Shown: positions 44,276 through 56,337 of the stretch, piece by piece
Layout: each line of letters starts with the position of its first letter
Position numbering within the stretch: the first letter of the stretch is position 1
Origin: Acanthamoeba lenticulata
Taxonomy: Eukaryota > Discosea > Longamoebia > Acanthamoebidae
Assembly (NCBI GenBank): GCA_002179805.1
Contig: NAVB01000681.1
Span: 1-56,499, forward strand
DNA length: 56,499 nt
Reading direction: 5' to 3'
The notes under the pieces: generated by a model
Told to the model about the DNA's origin: nothing
The model's input: the letters and a program-made list of their open reading frames with translations, nothing else
Database searches by the model: none
Program-made: the position numbers and the translations under genes

Positions 44276-47200
44276 TCAGTGGGGACCGCCGTAGCGGGCC
44301 GGGGGCGCTGCGGCATGGGCTGCGCCCTGCTGGCGGTACATGTCGGCGATTTGCTCGCCCGTCGTGGCATCTTCAGGCTTCTTGTCGTCGCGCGTGCGGA
44401 TGTATCGCGGGAACCGCAGCGAGATGCCCTTGTCCTCGGACACCTGGCACGGGGAGGAGGACGTCAACAACGACGTAACACATGCAATGAAAAGAAGGAC
44501 GAAGAGACAAAGAGAGAGAGAGAGAGAGACGTACGAGGCCGAGGGCAGCCTTGTAATGGGGGCTCACTGACAAGTCGGCAGCCTTGACCTCCCACACGAC
44601 CACTGCGTCAAACTGATGAAGAAGGTGTCAGCGCCACAAGCCAAGGAAGACGGAGCTTCATGAGGACGAGGGAGGCGGATGGATAGACGGACCCACACGT
44701 CGGGCGCAACCTGGTCACTGTAGCGGTAGTAGGGCCGGGGCTTAGAGATGACCTTGTCCTTGAAGAACTCAGAGAACTGCTCCAAGTTCTCGTCCGAGAA
44801 GCCCGTCCCAAGCTGGTTCGCACAATGCAGTGTTTAGTAATGATCAACAGAGGCAGCTGGAGGGGGGAGCAAGGAAACGCACCTTGCATACGTTCTGGAA
44901 CTCTTCGGCGTTGGGGTCGTAGCAGGCCAGCAGGTAGGCTCCGTACACGCCCGTCCTCTTGCCACGCCCGTAATATGCCTGTACGCCAGCCCCCAAAAGG
45001 CGCGATTCGCATTCGTGGAGGAGGATGAGCACCTCAAGTACCCCTGAGGGGGAGGGAGGGAGACGCACCCCAATCGGAACGAGGTCGACCGAGTCCGTCA
45101 TGCCGTTGAGGTAGTCCTTCTTGACCTTGAGCCACGAGTAGGAGCGCTTGGAGGGCTGATAGGTGGCCTCATCGTCGAGCCGCTTGATCATGAGGCCCTC
45201 GCAATTGCCCGCCACTGACTCTTGCAGGCTGTTTGCAATTTCCTGTGCGTGCGCAGAGCAGATTATTCATCAGTCATTTGACCTTGCCTCCACACTTTAA
45301 TGTAAATGAGGAGCGTCCGGGCGAGCGTTACGTCGGTGGTGTTGGCGTCAGAGTAGCGCGCAAACTTGAACTCGTCGTCGACCTCAACAAACGAGTTGTG
45401 CAACAGCTCGCGCCTGCGCCGGAAGGGCTCTCGCACGAGCGACTGCAGCAGTCCAACGTCAGTAAGGCAGAAGTCAAACACATGACGCAGAGGCCACGTC
45501 AGAATGCAGAGAATGCACGGAACGCACCTGCCCGTTGAGGTAGAGCAGATCAAAGCCATACAGGCACACCTGCACCTTGATGTCGGCCACGTCGGCATCC
45601 TTGCGAGCGCGGGTCGACAAGACCTGGAAGGGCAGAATCTGCTTCTTGTCGCGGTCGTAGGCCACAACCTCGCAGTCGAGGATAAACGAGCGCGTCTCCT
45701 CCTTCATGGCCTGTACACCTCTAGTGAATAATCACCAACAATGACGGCTCGGTTGGGGGTGCGGGTGTTGATGGGCATGGGTAACGACCTTGGGGAGATT
45801 GAGCTTGATGTCGGGGTACTTGGTGGTGTTGTCCTCGAGGTTACGGCTGTAGACGCGGACGGCGCCGTCTTCGGTAACGTGGATCTGGGCGCGCTCTCCG
45901 TCGTACTTCCACTCGCACGTAAACGCGGCGTCGGCGCAGCGTTGCAGCACCTTCGCGTTCAAGACAAATGTCATAACTGAGATCTCAACCCAGAAGCACA
46001 ACGTCGAAACCGCAAGCGCGCACCTCATCGATGCCCTTGGTTGGATGGGCCAACATCGGGTGGACCGGGATGCCTGGCGTCAGATGACAGCTCTCGGACC
46101 ACTTCTCCGGTTCCTGTGGCCGAAGATTTCACGCATCAGCACACGATGCAGACCAGGTGACGGCGGCTTGTGGGAAGGGTGTATGCCTCTTTCAGGATAA
46201 CCGGCACGAGGACGTTGTAGTTAGGCAGCTCGTTGTAGACCTCCTTCAGCGTCTCCGCGGCAACCCGCATGCGCTCTTCGAGCCCGAGCCTCATGCGCTT
46301 GTCTGTGGTTGGAGAAGACGCAGTGAATGTAAGCCGGCGTAGACGTCAGCGATGACAGAAAGTGTCTACCCTTGAGGTCGGTGCGCGTGAGAACGATGGC
46401 ATGGGCCAGCGCCACCTGGACGGTCTTCTCGGCGAGACCAATGCGCAGCTTGCCCTCGAGTGACCGGATGATCCACTGTGCCTGTGGATGTACGGCCACG
46501 ACGACAACGTGTTGTTGAGCATAGAGGCTGGTGAGCAAGCTAAAAGCCACGAACCTCGCCCTCGCGAGCTCCTACGAGCAGCTTCTGGATGAGACCCTTC
46601 TTTTTTTCTTGTGACTGGCGTGCGGTTGTTGGGAGGAAGGGTGAGTCATCAACGTCGACGCAATAGAGAGAACCGACAGGATTGGTCGTACAGAGCGGCC
46701 GGACGCCATGGCGATCTTGTTGAGCTCAGCAAATACGTTGGCAATCGTCAGTGGCGGAGGTGCAAACATCGTCCTGATGATGGAGAGAGAGAGCAGATAA
46801 GCGACTAAAACAACAAAGGAAGAGAAGCTCTTAGCGACGCACTTTTGTGTGTTTCTGGCGGCCACCGCTACCAGGCCCATATCGCCCAGCTTTTCATACT
46901 CGGCCTGTCCAAGAGTCGCCGTCACCAGAGTTCATATAAGAGAGTGTACGAGCTTCTCGTTGAAGAAAAATCAAGCACCTTGATGACTGAGTCCTTTTTG
47001 CCGGTGGCGGAGGCGATGGACTTGATGAGGATTGACTCGCCGACACCCAGCTCGACTCCCTCGTACGACGGCCCGAGCTGAAAACGAGTACGAAGACGAA
47101 AAAAACAGGTCTCGCTGTCAGCTCATCGAGGAAGAGAAAGCAAGAAGGTAGGACTCAGCCAAGACCTTGTTAATGGTGAGGTAGATGCAAGATAGCAGAT

Positions 47201-48332
47201 CCTCGGGCGAAAGCTCGATCACAGACCGGAACATGTTGGTGAGCAGGCGAATGATGTCCGTTCGTGCCGTGTACTGCTCGATCTCCTCAAAAGTGCGTGC
47301 CAGCCACAAATAGGGCACCCTGCACGCATGCAGAATCGCACGTTGAGCTACTGATTTTAATGGGTTAAGACAACAGGGAGAGAACACGACGTACTTGGCG
47401 CCCTTCTTCCAGATGGCGCTTGCCACAGGGTCATAGTCTAAGGACGAACTGAGGAGGGCCAACATGGCTTTTGTCACTTCCCTGTGTGTCATGCACGTAA
47501 AGGGTGAATACACCTCCATAGGGCAGAAAGAGCAGAACTGAGTGAAGCATCAAGACGGTCGCGTACTTGGACTTGCCCTTGGTGGTGGACTTCTTGGACG
47601 CTGTAACTTTGGAAGCAAGCGGTGTATGAGCGATCTTTTGTTCTGCCTCAACTTGGTCCTCGGCTTCGTCTTCGTCTGCCTCCGCTTCATCAAAGTCAGA
47701 GTCGACATCATGCCCATCTGCTTCTTCATCATCAGGCTCGTGATGAGCCACAGCAGCGGACTCGGTTTTAGGTTGTTCCTCTTTGTTCTCCTCCGCAGCG
47801 TGAGTGGGCTCGGCCAGTGGCTTGGGAACTTCGGGCTGAGGCGCTTGTCGCTCTACCTCCTTGTCTTCGCTCGGTACCTCTTTGGTCTTCCTGAGACGCT
47901 TGCGTGGTGTGCTTGTGCCGGCCTCTGTGATGAACGGAGAAGTACAGCAGAGTGAGTTGAAAAGAAGTAGAAGAAGGACCAAGCCATCGCACACCAGTTT
48001 GGAGCAACTGTTCAGTCTCCTTCATGTTTGCCTCATCCTCCTCGCGAAGTGCCTGTTCCAGGTCATCCTGGCCAGGCTCTGCCGCTTTTAGCTCCTCTTC
48101 GGGCGCCTTCCTGCAGGTCACAAGATCAGTGCTAGCCCGCTTGAAGGGAAAGGACTTTGTGGTCACCGTTTCCGTGATGAGGGGGGTGGGGCAGGTGCGC
48201 CCGCCTGCTTCTTGAAGAAAGACCTGCCGAACAGATGAGCAGCGAATTAAGGACGGAAATTTGAGAAGCTTTTCAAGACGCAACGTTATGCACGAAGGGG
48301 GAGAGGCGCAAATACGACAAAGAGGTTTGCAT
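44276..48332 (-). CDS. LIG1: DNA ligase I (ATP-dependent)
   Basis: The first exon is 17 bases (48316-48332, MQTSLS). It joins in phase to [15 protein letters not shown] (from 48223), so the N-terminus MQTSLSSFFKK carries a PCNA-interacting (PIP) box Q-x-x-L-x-S-F-F, split by an intron. A Lys/Glu-rich disordered region follows (47600-47950). The DNA-binding domain exons lie at about 46000-47450. The catalytic lysine is in [14 protein letters not shown], with [52 protein letters not shown] and the C-terminal [19 protein letters not shown]. The stop TGA is at 44276-44278. This enzyme joins Okazaki fragments and repair nicks in the nucleus. No mitochondrial leader was seen, unless an alternative start near 48428 is used. 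Confidence 0.9.
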
Positions 48333-48476
48333 CGACGTTCTTCAAGATCCAATCCTGCAGGTGTATCCGTCTTCGTGCTGCTCGGGACCGCAAACAGCTC
48401 TCTTGGCGGGAAAGCGTAGGGTCGACATCAGAAATAAAAATAAAAATCAAATATATCTTCCTCGAAGTGGGGTTTA

Positions 48477-49183
48477 TTATTGCACGCTCTGCTCTTTGGC
48501 AGATACGCCGGCAGGAGCATCCGAGTGGGTCAGCAACTGGCGGTAGATCTCCTCCTCGGGCATGTTGTCCACGTTCAGCTCGACCTTTTGGCCGTTCACT
48601 GTCCCCACCGACGGAACAAACACGTCGTGTCTCAGCTGAGGGCCAAGGTTAAAGCGCCGCAAAGGCGATGGGGCGCGTACGCTTCTCAATGATAAGCTTC
48701 GACTCTCCTGTTAGCAGCTTCTTCTCGTGGATCCTAGCGTGAGACCAGGAACGTGAGCAGAGCGCAAAGAAGAAAGGTGACGAAAAGAAAACAAGGTGAA
48801 CGTACTCTACGTCGGGATTCCACCACCGGATCGGAGGCACCTTAAAGTAGTGGAAGTGCCTGCAGTCCGCAGCAATGCAGGTAAGGAGGAGGCAAGATTA
48901 TCAGACGTCGTGGTCAAGAGAGTACCTTGCTCCCGTCTTGCCGGCGCCTTGCTTGATTGTGTGCAGTTCTAAGCTCTTGATTCCATACAAATAAACTTGA
49001 TGCTTCAAGTAAATCCGGCTCCACTCCTCTGTCGAAGGATTCACGACAAATTCATAAAAAAATTTATGTAATGGTCCAATTCATAAACGCTGCACAGTTC
49101 AATCAAGTACCAGGGGTTTTAGGCTTAGGCAGCCCCTTGACGATGCCAAACCGTCGCGCAGATCGCCAGAACACCTTCCCCAT
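48477..49183 (-). CDS. mitoribosomal L51/S25/CI-B8-domain protein (mS25/mL61-like)
   Basis: Exon 1 (49111-49183) encodes a basic, mitochondrial-like start MGKVFWRSARRFGIVKGLP and joins in phase to EEWSRIYLKHQVYLYGIKSLELH. The thioredoxin-like L51/S25/CI-B8 domain follows: KQGAGKTGARHFHYFKVPPIRWWNPDVE|IHEKKLLTGESKLIIEK. The last exon reads FVPSVGTVNGQKVELNVDN and EEEIYRQLLTH and ends VSAKEQSVQ (TAA 48477-48479). GAR-H-F and WNPDV are family landmarks. It is a likely structural protein of the mitochondrial ribosome. The junction before the last exon (about 48620-48670) is out of phase for every GT-AG pair I tried, so it may reflect a sequencing error or a non-canonical intron. Confidence 0.72.
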
Positions 49184-49377
49184 TACTTCTGGGCCAAATG
49201 TTGATTTTGGGTTGCTTGCGAAGGAAAAGCTTTTTCTTCGTTTTTTCTTCATTTTTCTGTTCGTAGACAATCATCGGGACGGGTTGTTGGACAGGTACCG
49301 GGCAACCCATTTTTCTTGGCCAGTGCGGTGCACACGCCTTCGATCTTTGGTGCCCATTCTCCAGTTTACCTGCAAAT

Positions 49378-51957
49378 ATGTCGAACCCTTATGGAAACCC
49401 CTACGACAGTCCGGGCGCGCACACTAGGAAGAGCAGCGGCAACGCCAGTCTCTACGATCTTATCCCTCCCGGCTGGGAATCTGGCGCTTCCGTTGAGGAA
49501 TTGCGGAAGAGGCAACAAAGCCAGCCCCTGGTACGGCGTAATAATATTTTTTTTTTTTTACCAACGCGCTCCGCCTCGAGCAGATGTACCTCGTTACTTT
49601 ATTTATTTACTTTTTTTATTATTTATTATAAAATAATATTGAAATGGCACACGAGAAGGCGTTCGCCAATCGCACGCACGATTGTAGACGTTTTGGACGG
49701 TCTCATCTCGTACTCCATGAAATAACCCGGATTTGGCCCTGTGTTTTTTGTGCCTTGTCTCATTTTCATCGCTAAAGGGCACACTATTTTTTGTTGTGCG
49801 CCTTCCGGTGCTGATCCATCTTTTGTTTGCTTCTTGTCGTCTTCCTCTAGCCTGCCATGAACATTCTTGAGACGGGTGATGACGGCTTCCCTTCAGAGAC
49901 GCACACCGAAGTGCACGACGAGGGAGAAGAGGTATGGCCACCCATCTCACTTATATGGCACGGCAGTTGTTTGTTATGTTGGTTACGGTGTGGTCAACGT
50001 GCGGCAGCTTCATCATTTTTACGGACAACACGAAATCTGACGCAACGCTAAATTTGTTGCTGTCGCTCCGCAGGCTGAGATTGAGGGAAAGGAGGACCAG
50101 GGCTGGATCTTGCCCGAGGAAAAGCAGGAGGAGGCCAAGCATGAGGAGCAACCCTCGGCTCCCGAGCACACTGAAGTGAGCAGGGAGCCCACACGGGATG
50201 TCTCTCTCGCCACCGACGACGAGGTTTTCCCTTTCACAACTTATTTAGCGTTATTGCACCTATCTTTAATTTTAATACTAAATTCTTACTTTTCTTCTTG
50301 GCCACACCGACAGGAGGACAAGCCAACCTCGTTGATGATGACGGTCGGCGAGTACACGAAGCACGGCGAGGGCATGGGCTCCTTCGTCTCCTACAAGGTC
50401 AACGTCAAGGTTCGTCTTCTCCTCCTTGTGCCCCTTCCTTCTCGAGTGCTTACCATCGGCATGGCCTTGGTGGCCATCGCTTGGCGGCGCAGACCAACTT
50501 GGTCCAGTATCACAAGAACGAGTTCACGACGGACAGGCGTTACAACGACTTTGTGTGGCTCTACGACAAGATGAAGGAGAGCTACAAGGGCTACATCATC
50601 CCGCCCCTCCCCGACAAGACCATCATCCAGAGTACGCCTGTGCTCTTTTTTCTTCTTCTTCTTCTTCTTCTTTTTGGTTGTTAACGCGTCGATGCTCTGG
50701 TTGGTCCAACAGACCGCTTCGACCCGCAGTTCATTGAGGCCCGACGCCGCGAGTTGGGCAAGTTCCTGTCCCGCCTGGCGGACCACCCTGTGCTCGCCGC
50801 CTCGGAGGTCCTGCAGACCTTCCTTGAGTCCGATGCCGACGTATGGCCGCCCGATTCGCCTCATTCGCTTTAGCTGCTGGTTGACGATGGTTGTTCTTCT
50901 GGGTTCGAATAGGAATTCTCTGCGGCCAAGAACAAGAAGCCGCCGGCGACGGTCACCAAGAAGGTCTTCTCGTGGATGTCGAGCACTGTCAGCCAGCAGC
51001 TCTCACCCGCCGTCGTACGTTTGCTCCTTTGCCTCCAGGCGTGGGCCAAAGGGCTGGTTCTCACACCACGCGCCAACCGAGCAGGAAGTCGACACGTGGT
51101 TTGGGGAGAAGAAGCAGTACCTCCTTGACCTCGAGGCGGCCCTCGAGGCCTGCCTCAAGACCTCCGGCACTGTCCTCACTAAGGAGATGGGTGCGAACCG
51201 CAAAGGCTTGTGTGCAGCCGCTCTTCATCAGCTGACGAACGTGTGTATGTTTACGGATTGGTGGTGCAGAGATGGTCGGCGCGCTCTACGAGCTTGGACT
51301 GGGCGCTGCGGCGGTGGGCAAGGCTGAAGCTGCGGTCGACCCGACGCTCAGCAAGCACTGGCTCAAGATGGGCGACCTGTGCGAGCAGGTGCGCGTCCTC
51401 AAGCAAGAGGCCGTCGCCAGCCAGGAGCTCCGCTTCGAGGAGGTCGCCCACGACTACCGACGGGTGATTGCGTCGGCCAAGCTGGCGATGGAAGCGCGCC
51501 TCACGGCCCTCGCCGAGTTCCAGCACGCCGAGAAGCTGGCCAATGCCAAGAAGGAGCGGAAGGAAAAGCTCGCCGGCTCGGCCAAGGCCGGCGCCGCCGA
51601 TGCTGAGTTCGAAGAGGTGGCGACCTCCCTCTGCTCATGTTGCTCGTTCTCCTCTAGGCTCACGCTTTGGCGGCGATGATATTCAGGCGCGGCAAAAGCA
51701 GGAGAGCGCTAAGGAGGAGTTTGAGATGATCAGCGAGATCCTGCGCAAGGAGCTCGAGAGGTTTGAAAAGACCAAGGGTAAGGAGATGTCTAAGGCTCTC
51801 AAGGAGTACGCCAAGGAGAACATGGACATCAACGTCCAGGTACGCCTGCACCCGTTCCTGTGTTGTTCGTGAAAGGGGGCTGACGCGTAAGCGTGTATGA
51901 CAGATTGTGGACCAGTGGAAGAAGCTGCTCAACCAACTGCAGACGTCCAACATCTGA
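49378..51957 (+). CDS. sorting nexin with PX and BAR (Vps5) domains
   Basis: Starts MSNPYGNPYDSPGAH with an Asn/Glu-rich, disordered N-terminus. The PX domain (about 50330-50850) begins TSLMMTVGEYTKHGEG, has the lipid-binding DRRYNDFVWLYDKM and PPLPDKTI, and RFDPQFIEARRRELGKFL. The PI3P-binding Arg and Lys residues are visible. The C-terminal BAR/Vps5 coiled-coil region (51080-51957) includes TWFGEKKQYLLDLEAALEAC, HWLKMGDLCEQVRVLKQEAV, LTALAEFQHAEKLANAKKE and DQWKKLLNQLQTSNI. The family (SNX1/2, yeast Vps5) forms the membrane-bending retromer-associated coat on endosomes. About twelve exons join by GT-AG introns, several with GTACG donors. The stop is TGA 51955-51957. Confidence 0.88.
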
Positions 51958-52163
51958 GCTAGATGACCTTGCATCACCGCTCCGCAAGTGGAAAATGCGC
52001 GTTTTTATCCTGGTGGAGACAATGATGCCCTTTTTGAGGGGTTGCGGCACCAGGCCAAGGGCAGTGAGTGGTGTTGTGTGTTTAGAGACTTCCACCAGTG
52101 TACAAGCTGAAATAATAATTTTTTTCTCTTTTTTCTTGTTTGTGCTTGATTCCAACAAAGAAG

Positions 52164-53186
52164 ATGAAGATTTCATCTGCGCGGTGCGGTCTCACGCCGG
52201 AGGCTGCCACGAGCCTGGCCTTTCGTTCAGCTGGGCGCAGCTTGCTTCGCCATAACTACGCGAAAACAAGGCTATCTGTTTGCACCCAAAACGTGCGATT
52301 CATCGCGTCGTCCCCTGCGCTGCACCTGCGGCGCAATCTGTCGCTGCTCGGCCAGCATTTAGCCAAGTCCGCCACCCCCTTCGCGGCCAACTCGCGGTTT
52401 GGGGCAGGCAGCTCGCGTTGCTTCTCCACTCCGGGTCCCGACGCCGCGGCACCACAAGCCACCAACGATCAAACGCACGATGACAACGTACGTCCCATGC
52501 AGGGCTTATCTTGGGGAGGCCCTTGCTGACTCCTTCACAGACCAGCGCAGTGCCCAGCACCGGTGAACCGCAGCTCATCTACGACGCACCAAAGAAGGGG
52601 TATTGAGTGCGCGTGGGCACACTTGCGCGGCGAATGTCGCTAACGGGTTGCGTATAACAGGATCCTGCGTGGGCTGAAGCTCTTCTCGCTGACGACCTGC
52701 ATGGCCTCCCTCGCCGGGACCCCCGTCCTTATCCTTATGGGCAACCCTGACGTGCCTCTACTTGGCCGCTCCGCATTGGGCATCACTGGTTCTCCCCACA
52801 TCATCATCATCTTATTTGGCGTCTATGCTTGTGTTTGGCTTTGGCTCACTAGTTTTGTGTGGACAGCGCTGTTCTTTGGTGTGAGCACGACGAGCCTTTT
52901 GAATCACTTGACCAAGGGCTACGTAACCAAAGCCTATCTCACGGCGCTGCCCCAAGTTGAAGGGGAGCAGAAGCCAAAGCAAAAGCTCGTCCTGCACACG
53001 TACACGCTCTTCACACGTACTCGACGGGAGGAGGTAGATGTGGACGACATCCACGCCCCGCAGACCATCATGCCCTATGTCACCTTCTACTCTGAGCGCA
53101 ACAACAAGAACTACTGCCTCGAGTACACGGCCTTTGAAGATAAGGAGCTTTGGCAACGGCTCTTCCCCTTTGACATCCGCGAGTGA
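52164..53186 (+). CDS. TMEM70: TMEM70-like mitochondrial inner-membrane protein
   Basis: The long Arg/Ser/Ala-rich N-terminus (MKISSARCGLTPEAATS to about residue 95, SSRCFSTPG) looks like a mitochondrial presequence. After intron joins N|TSAVPSTGEPQLIYDAPKKG|ILRGLKLFSLT, two hydrophobic hairpin helices follow (TTCMASLAGTPVLILM and TALFFGVSTTSLLNHL). A matrix domain follows: TKGYVTKAYLTAL, LVLHTYTLFTRTRREEVDVD and the C-terminus ELWQRLFPFDIRE. This is the layout of TMEM70, an assembly factor for ATP synthase and complex I in animals. Length (about 260 residues) fits. Whether the assembly role is conserved in protists is not shown by sequence. Confidence 0.82.
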
Positions 53187-53467
53187 TCGTCGTAACATGT
53201 TGTGGCCCATTTTAAATTAAATTTTTTCTTTTCTTCGTCAAATTTTTATTTCATATTGTGAACCCGCACCAGACCGGGACGCGTAACAGGTACGCGCCTC
53301 TTCCCGCTGCTACGGCTTTTTCGTTTGCTGTTTCCTCCTGCGGGCGGGCGCCGAGTGGCGGTAGTTTCCTCTTCCGGCGAGAGGGGCTAGTGTTCGTCGT
53401 CTTTCCTTTCGTTGTCTCTTTCCTCAGACATCTCGCCCCTCTCACAATCGTGCACTGTCACCGCGGC

Positions 53468-56337
53468 ATGGAGGAAACAAAGATTGCTGTTGCACGCATG
53501 GACACCAGCTCGGAGACTGATGTACGCTGTCTGCCGCTCTCCCAGCGCACCGCTGAGATCGTTCTTCCTTTTTATTATTATAAAGAATACAGATATTTAA
53601 TAATAAAAATAAAAATCAATCGGCAATCAATCGTAAACAGGGAAAGAGAGGAGGGGCGGGAGAGCTGATCAGTCCAGACGCACAGACTCTTCTGCCGCCA
53701 GAAACCAACAAATGGCCCAAGAGCATAGCCTTTATCATGGGCAACGAAGCCTGCGAACGGTTCCTCTTCCTCTTCAACCCCTCCTGTGTCCTCACTTTTT
53801 GGTCCTCTTCTCTTACGCCGTGCCTTCATTCTGCCGCACTACTAGCTTCTCGTTCTATGGGCTCAAGGCCATTCTGGCGCTCTACCTCCACAAGTACCTT
53901 CTCTTCTCGGAGGACACCTCGACCATGGTGTGCACACCCCCCGCTGGCCTCGTGTAGGGCTACGCGGCTAGCTCTATTGCTGACTGTCCGCACGTTGTTG
54001 GCGACAGGTCATCCACGCGTTCATCTTCGGAGCCTATTCGTGCGCGCTCCTGGGCGGCTACATTTCGGACTCTTTCCTCGGTTCGTATTTTCGCCCTTGG
54101 GAGTCATCTCTCTGTCCCCTGGGCTCACCATCTGGCCATCATCGGCACCATCACAACACCAGGCAAGTTCAAGACCATCCTCTACCTGTCGTTCGTGTAC
54201 GTGGCGGGCAGCGTCGTGCTCTCGGTCACCTCGATCCCGGGCGCCACGGGAGACCCGCCTCACTGGTGGGGCGCCGCCCTCGGCCTCGCTCTTGGTTCTC
54301 TCTCGCCTCTTCTTTGATTCATTTCTTTTTCTTTTCATTTTGTTTAAATGGCTAATTATTCTCCGATTTTTGTGATGCAGTGTCGCTTGGGACCGGTGGC
54401 ATCAAACCGTGCGTCTCGTCGTTCGTGGGCGACCAGTTCGTGAAGGGCCAGGAGGCCATGCTGGGCATCGTGTTCGCCATGTTCTACTTCTGCATCAACG
54501 CCGGCAGTCTGGCCTCGACCATCATCACGCCGCTTCTCCGCGAGTACACCACCGTACGGTGCCATCACGAGCTGGTGGTGGTCAATGATGCGCATCACGA
54601 CGGGCCTTACTGACCCTCAGCCTTTGGTGTCGTCACGCTGTACTAGTACTACATCGCATTCGGCGTCCCGGCGGCTCTCTTGACATTTGCCACGCTTGTC
54701 TTCTGGGCCGGCCTGCCCACCTACCGCGTCGTACGGTTTTTTTGTTTTGTTTTGTTTTGTTTTGTTTTGTTTTGTTTTGTTTTGTTTTGTTTTGTTTTGT
54801 TTTGTTTTGTTTTGTTGATTTATTTTTTAACTTATTGAAATTTTGTTTGGCTTCAATCTGATGGCGCGGACATGACGCAGGTGCCTCCGGGACCCAACAT
54901 GATCAACATTCTGGTTGGCGCGCTCGCGGTACGGTCCTATACCGACAAACGGCTGGGGAGACCTTGAGCTCACTTCCCCTCCGTCTTCAATCACAACAAC
55001 GCAGACGGGACTTCGGGGTAAGCTCAAGCGCGGCGGGCCCAAGAAAGGCTTCTGGGAGCACGCCGAGGACAAGTACGACAAGGAGACCATCAGCGACATC
55101 AAGGCCGCACTCGGCGTCTATCGCGTCTTCATGTACGCAGCTCACTTCCCTCCTCCGTTTGCCACCGATGCCTCCTCCTCCTCATCACCTCCTCATCACC
55201 TCTCGCAACGTGCCGGCAGCCCGCTCCCCGTGTTCTGGTCCCTCTTCGACCAGCACGCCTCCCGCTGGGTCTTCCAGGCCGACCTCATGGACCGGAAGAT
55301 CTTTGGGCTGACCATCCAGCCCGACCAAGTGCCCACCCTCAACCCGCTCATCATGCTCGTATGCGTTCCCCCCCCCACCTTCTCCCCTCCAATCTTCTAC
55401 ACCATCGACTCACGCCTTTTTGTTGCGGCAGATGCTCATCCCGGTGTTCAACAAGCTCATCTACCCCGGCCTCGAGCGCATCGGTGTACGACTTCTCTTT
55501 TCCTCCATCCCAAAATGGATGCCAACCAGAGCTGAGCGGTGGCGCGATGTGTTCAACCAACAGATCCGACTGCGGTCGTTGACGCGCATGTCCATCGGGA
55601 TGCTCTTCATCTCGCTCTCGTTCGTCGTGGCCGGCCTCATCGAGATCTGGCTCGACGAGGAACACCTCTTCATCGCTTGGCAGGTACGTCACCATCTTCT
55701 TCTTCTTCTTCTTCTTGCCCGCGCCCATGTCGTGTAGGAGAGCTTACCGCCCCAGCCCAGATCCCGCAATACTTCCTGCTCGGGTGCGGCGAGATCATGG
55801 TCTCGATCACGGGCCTCGAGTTTGCCTACAGCCAGGCGCCCCAGTCCATGAAGAGCGTCGTCATGGCCGGCTGGCTTCTCACCACCGCCGTAGTACGACG
55901 CACCCTGCCTCTTCCCGCCTGCCCGCGCATGCGCGCCCCCGCTGAAGCTCACGCACGCGGCGCAGGGAAACGCCATCGTGGCGGTGATCGCCGAGTCCAA
56001 GCTCTTCTCCGAGCGGTGGATCGAGTTCTTCTTCTTTGCCGGCCTCATGCTGGTGTTCATCGTCCTCTTCATCGGCTTCACCTTCAACTACCGCTATGTC
56101 GAAGATGTCGACGCGGAAGCCGGCAGAGCGGATATCGTCGGCAGCCTGGGCGGCCAGACCGACGAGCTGCCCGGCGGCGGCGCGGGCATCAAGCGCAAGT
56201 CGTCGGGCGACGAGCGACGGCGGCTGGTGCGGGACGAGGAGGGGATCGTGGTCGACAGCGAAGACGGTTACGTCTCGTCGCGCTACCACCGCACGTCTGG
56301 CAAGTCCCGGGAAGGCTACGACCAGCTCGGCGCCTAG
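53468..56337 (+). CDS. POT/PTR-family proton-coupled oligopeptide transporter
   Basis: Starts [18 protein letters not shown]. The exons encode twelve or so membrane helices. POT signatures are [25 protein letters not shown] (helix 1, with the usual E-x-x-E-R-F/Y-(G)-x(R/K)A motif), [23 protein letters not shown] (helix 2) and [19 protein letters not shown] (helix 4, the PTR2 signature). Later segments are [19 protein letters not shown] and [27 protein letters not shown]. It couples uptake of di-/tripeptides to the proton gradient at a membrane. The C-terminal tail is hydrophilic ([17 protein letters not shown]). An intron after PTYRVV carries a (TTTTG)n repeat. The stop is TAG at 56335-56337. 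Confidence 0.9.
54736..54816. repeat. (TTTTG)n pentanucleotide microsatellite
   Basis: About fifteen near-perfect TTTTG units on the + strand, right after a GTACGG donor in the POT transporter gene. The tract lies between donor and branch/acceptor region, so it is intronic. Confidence 0.97.
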
